Below are positions 29,134-30,165 of a DNA stretch of 30,165 nt, piece by piece. The DNA is from a virus. Location: positions 1 to 30,165 of IMG/VR virus record IMGVR_UViG_3300037502_001466; one strand, given 5' to 3'. A program made the position numbers and the translations under genes. The notes beneath the pieces were generated by a model. That model ran no database searches, was not told the DNA's origin, and was given only the letters and a program-made list of their open reading frames with translations. Numbering within the stretch: the stretch's first letter is position 1; each line of letters begins with the position of its first letter.

Positions 29134-29274
29134 ATGCCTTACAAATCAAGAGCCCAAGCAGCTTTCTTTAACATTAACAAAAAAAAGCTCAAAAAGCAAG
29201 GAGTTAATGTGGAGGAGTGGAATAAAGCCTCCAAAGGCAAGAAACTCCCTAAGATGGCTAAGAAAAAGAAGTAA
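29134..29274 (+). CDS. Small basic protein (46 aa) preceding small terminase
   Basis: MPYKSRAQAAFFNINKKKLK, then KQGVNVEEWNKASKGKKL and a run of lysines. This matches a short family seen beside terminase genes in many phages (start 'MPYKS.AQ...F', then 'v.EwdkASKGkkLPk'). The role is unknown; the charge (about 16 lysines in 46 residues) suggests nucleic-acid contact. The TAA overlaps the TerS ATG by one base. Confidence 0.75.
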   Translation: MPYKSRAQAAFFNINKKKLKKQGVNVEEWNKASKGKKLPKMAKKKK

Positions 29275-29633
29275 TGTCATCACTCACCACCATAGACTGG
29301 GAACTTGTAGGCGAATACCTTATGGCAGGTTGCTCTGGGGTAGAAGTAGCCGCTCAGTTGGGAATCCACGAAAACACTCTGTATCAACGATGTAAGTCGG
29401 ATTTAGGAGTCGATTTTGTGGCATTTAAGCAAGAAAAGCAGGCATCAGGGGAAAGCCTTTTAAGGAAGGTCCAATTTGATGCAGCAATCAAAGATAAAGA
29501 CCGAGCCATGCTTATCTGGTTAGGCAAGCAAAGGTTAGGTCAGAAAGAAAAAGGCGAGCAAGATATTAAGGTTGATGGCGGCATTAACATTATATTTGAG
29601 AAAGCCGATCAAAACCATAGCACAAATGAATGA
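29274..29633 (+). CDS. Terminase small subunit
   Basis: 119 residues. An N-terminal helix-turn-helix ('VGEYLMAGCSGVEVAAQLGIHENTLYQRCKSDLG') is followed by an oligomerisation helix region (EKQASGESLLRKVQFDAAI) and 'RAMLIWLGKQRLGQKEK', the usual end of the TerS core. It recognises phage DNA for packaging and feeds it to the large subunit. The large subunit begins about 330 nt later, after an inserted endonuclease gene. Confidence 0.82.
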   Translation: MSSLTTIDWELVGEYLMAGCSGVEVAAQLGIHENTLYQRCKSDLGVDFVAFKQEKQASGESLLRKVQFDAAIKDKDRAMLIWLGKQRLGQKEKGEQDIKVDGGINIIFEKADQNHSTNE

Positions 29634-29997
29634 AGTATTTATTCAGATTGATGAATATCCAAATTATTCAATTTCTAATTTTGGGAATGTTAAGAATAAT
29701 AAAACCAACAAACTGATAAAGAAACATTTAAATAATTATGGGTATGAACTTGTTACTTTATGTGGCAGATATACAAAATCTGTTCACAGATTAGTGGCAA
29801 TTCATTTTATACCTAATCCAGCCAATAAGGAAACGGTAAACCATAAAAACGGCATAAAAACAGATAATTGTATGGCCAATTTAGAATGGGCAACAAGGTC
29901 TGAAAATATGCAGCATTGTTTTGATACTGGATTGCAAGTTAGTAACTTAATCAAGTATCGTGAAAACCGTAAGAGTAAAATATACGGAGGTCTTTGA
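29626..29997 (+). CDS. HNH homing endonuclease with NUMOD4 domain
   Basis: 123 residues. The NUMOD4 DNA-binding motif 'IDEYPNYSISNFGNV' (residues 8-22) is followed by the HNH region 'VHRLVAIHFIPNP', 'VNHKNGIKTDNCMANLEWATRSEN' (His73, Asn81, Asn85) and a C-terminal 'FDTGL' tail. It is a free-standing homing endonuclease inserted between the two terminase genes. It overlaps TerS by 8 nt and the large terminase by 38 nt in another frame. It is visibly more AT-rich than its neighbours (long A/T runs near 29690-29740), which fits recent arrival. Confidence 0.87.
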   Translation: MNEVFIQIDEYPNYSISNFGNVKNNKTNKLIKKHLNNYGYELVTLCGRYTKSVHRLVAIHFIPNPANKETVNHKNGIKTDNCMANLEWATRSENMQHCFDTGLQVSNLIKYRENRKSKIYGGL

Positions 29998-30165
29998 AAA
30001 GAATAGGGAGGCTTATGAGTCTAAACAATTTCGTGTAATTGCCAATCAAGGCAGTACAAGAAGTGGAAAGACTTATTCAATAAGCCAGTTATTGGCCCTA
30101 TTCATACCGCACAAGGAAAAGGTTACGATTTCGGTGGTTAGTCCATCTTTACCCCATCTAAAGAG
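29960..30165 (+). CDS. Terminase large subunit (3' truncated)
   Basis: Only the first ~68 codons are inside the window. The GTG start follows an in-frame stop four codons upstream and has no other candidate. The N-terminus 'KYTEVFEKNREAYESKQFRVIANQ' leads into Walker A GSTRSGKTYS (residues 31-40) and 'VTISVVSPSLPHLK', as in phage terminase ATPases. The protein pumps DNA into the head and cuts it. The remaining ~350-400 codons must lie beyond the window, probably joining the truncated portal gene at its left edge. Confidence 0.88.
   Translation, partial: MKTVRVKYTEVFEKNREAYESKQFRVIANQGSTRSGKTYSISQLLALFIPHKEKVTISVVSPSLPHLK

Noticed and set aside
29207-29395. 62-codon open frame across the TerS start
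   Set aside because: It is an arginine-rich shifted reading of the 46-residue protein and TerS genes, both of which are better supported.

Overview
The window looks like most of the genome of a tailed siphovirus-type phage of a Bacteroidota host, cut inside the terminase/portal region. It opens inside an HK97-type portal gene and closes about 68 codons into the large terminase gene. Since the usual order is TerS-TerL-portal, the two ends probably abut in a circular or circularly permuted genome, with roughly 1.3-1.5 kb missing (inference). Pointers to a Bacteroidota host are promoter boxes of the TAnnTTTG type, a fibre full of GNxGIGTxSP repeats with a Bacteroidota-style signal peptide, and small gene families I associate with phages of that phylum. 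I see no integrase, repressor, tRNA, CRISPR, DNA polymerase or helicase.

Layout. (1) 1-4240, head genes: portal, Mu F/SPP1 gp7-like protein, prohead protease and major capsid, closed by a strong terminator. (2) 4306-12341, connectors and tail: head-tail connector, head closure, gp10-like, tail completion, tail tube, a G/GT-like chaperone pair with signs of -1 frameshifting, tape measure, tail-tip hub and a second tube-like protein. (3) 12325-16680, a 1252-residue fibre with an S74 self-cleaving chaperone domain, then two small exported proteins. (4) 16684-18177, lysis: membrane/coiled-coil protein, holin, probable one-piece spanin, M15 endolysin and a 45-residue lipoprotein. (5) 18178-19775, a metallophosphoesterase and three small genes.

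(6) 24758-19767 on the minus strand, the presumed early operon: recombination and replication genes (putative annealase, SSB-like protein, NinG, HTH protein, a protein with a DnaA domain-IV-like helix-turn-helix, a DUF7833-like protein) plus two 27-residue membrane peptides. A ~360-nt non-coding stretch (20691-21049) interrupts it and carries a promoter, a terminator and two inverted repeats. (7) 24853-29027 on the plus strand, a cassette headed by a ribbon-helix-helix/AT-hook-like regulator, followed by a Stealth-like transferase, a GT4-like transferase, a GT-A-like transferase, two methyltransferases and a KdsC-like HAD phosphatase. This carbohydrate cassette is the most unusual part. (8) 29036-30165, a promoter and terminator-like leader, a 46-residue basic protein, small terminase, an HNH homing endonuclease wedged between the terminase genes, and the start of the large terminase.

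Likely logic: divergent promoters near 24.8 kb drive the leftward early operon and the rightward glycan cassette; late transcription starts near 29.07 kb and runs through packaging, head, tail and lysis genes to about 19.78 kb. Functions are read from motifs by eye; no database search was possible.
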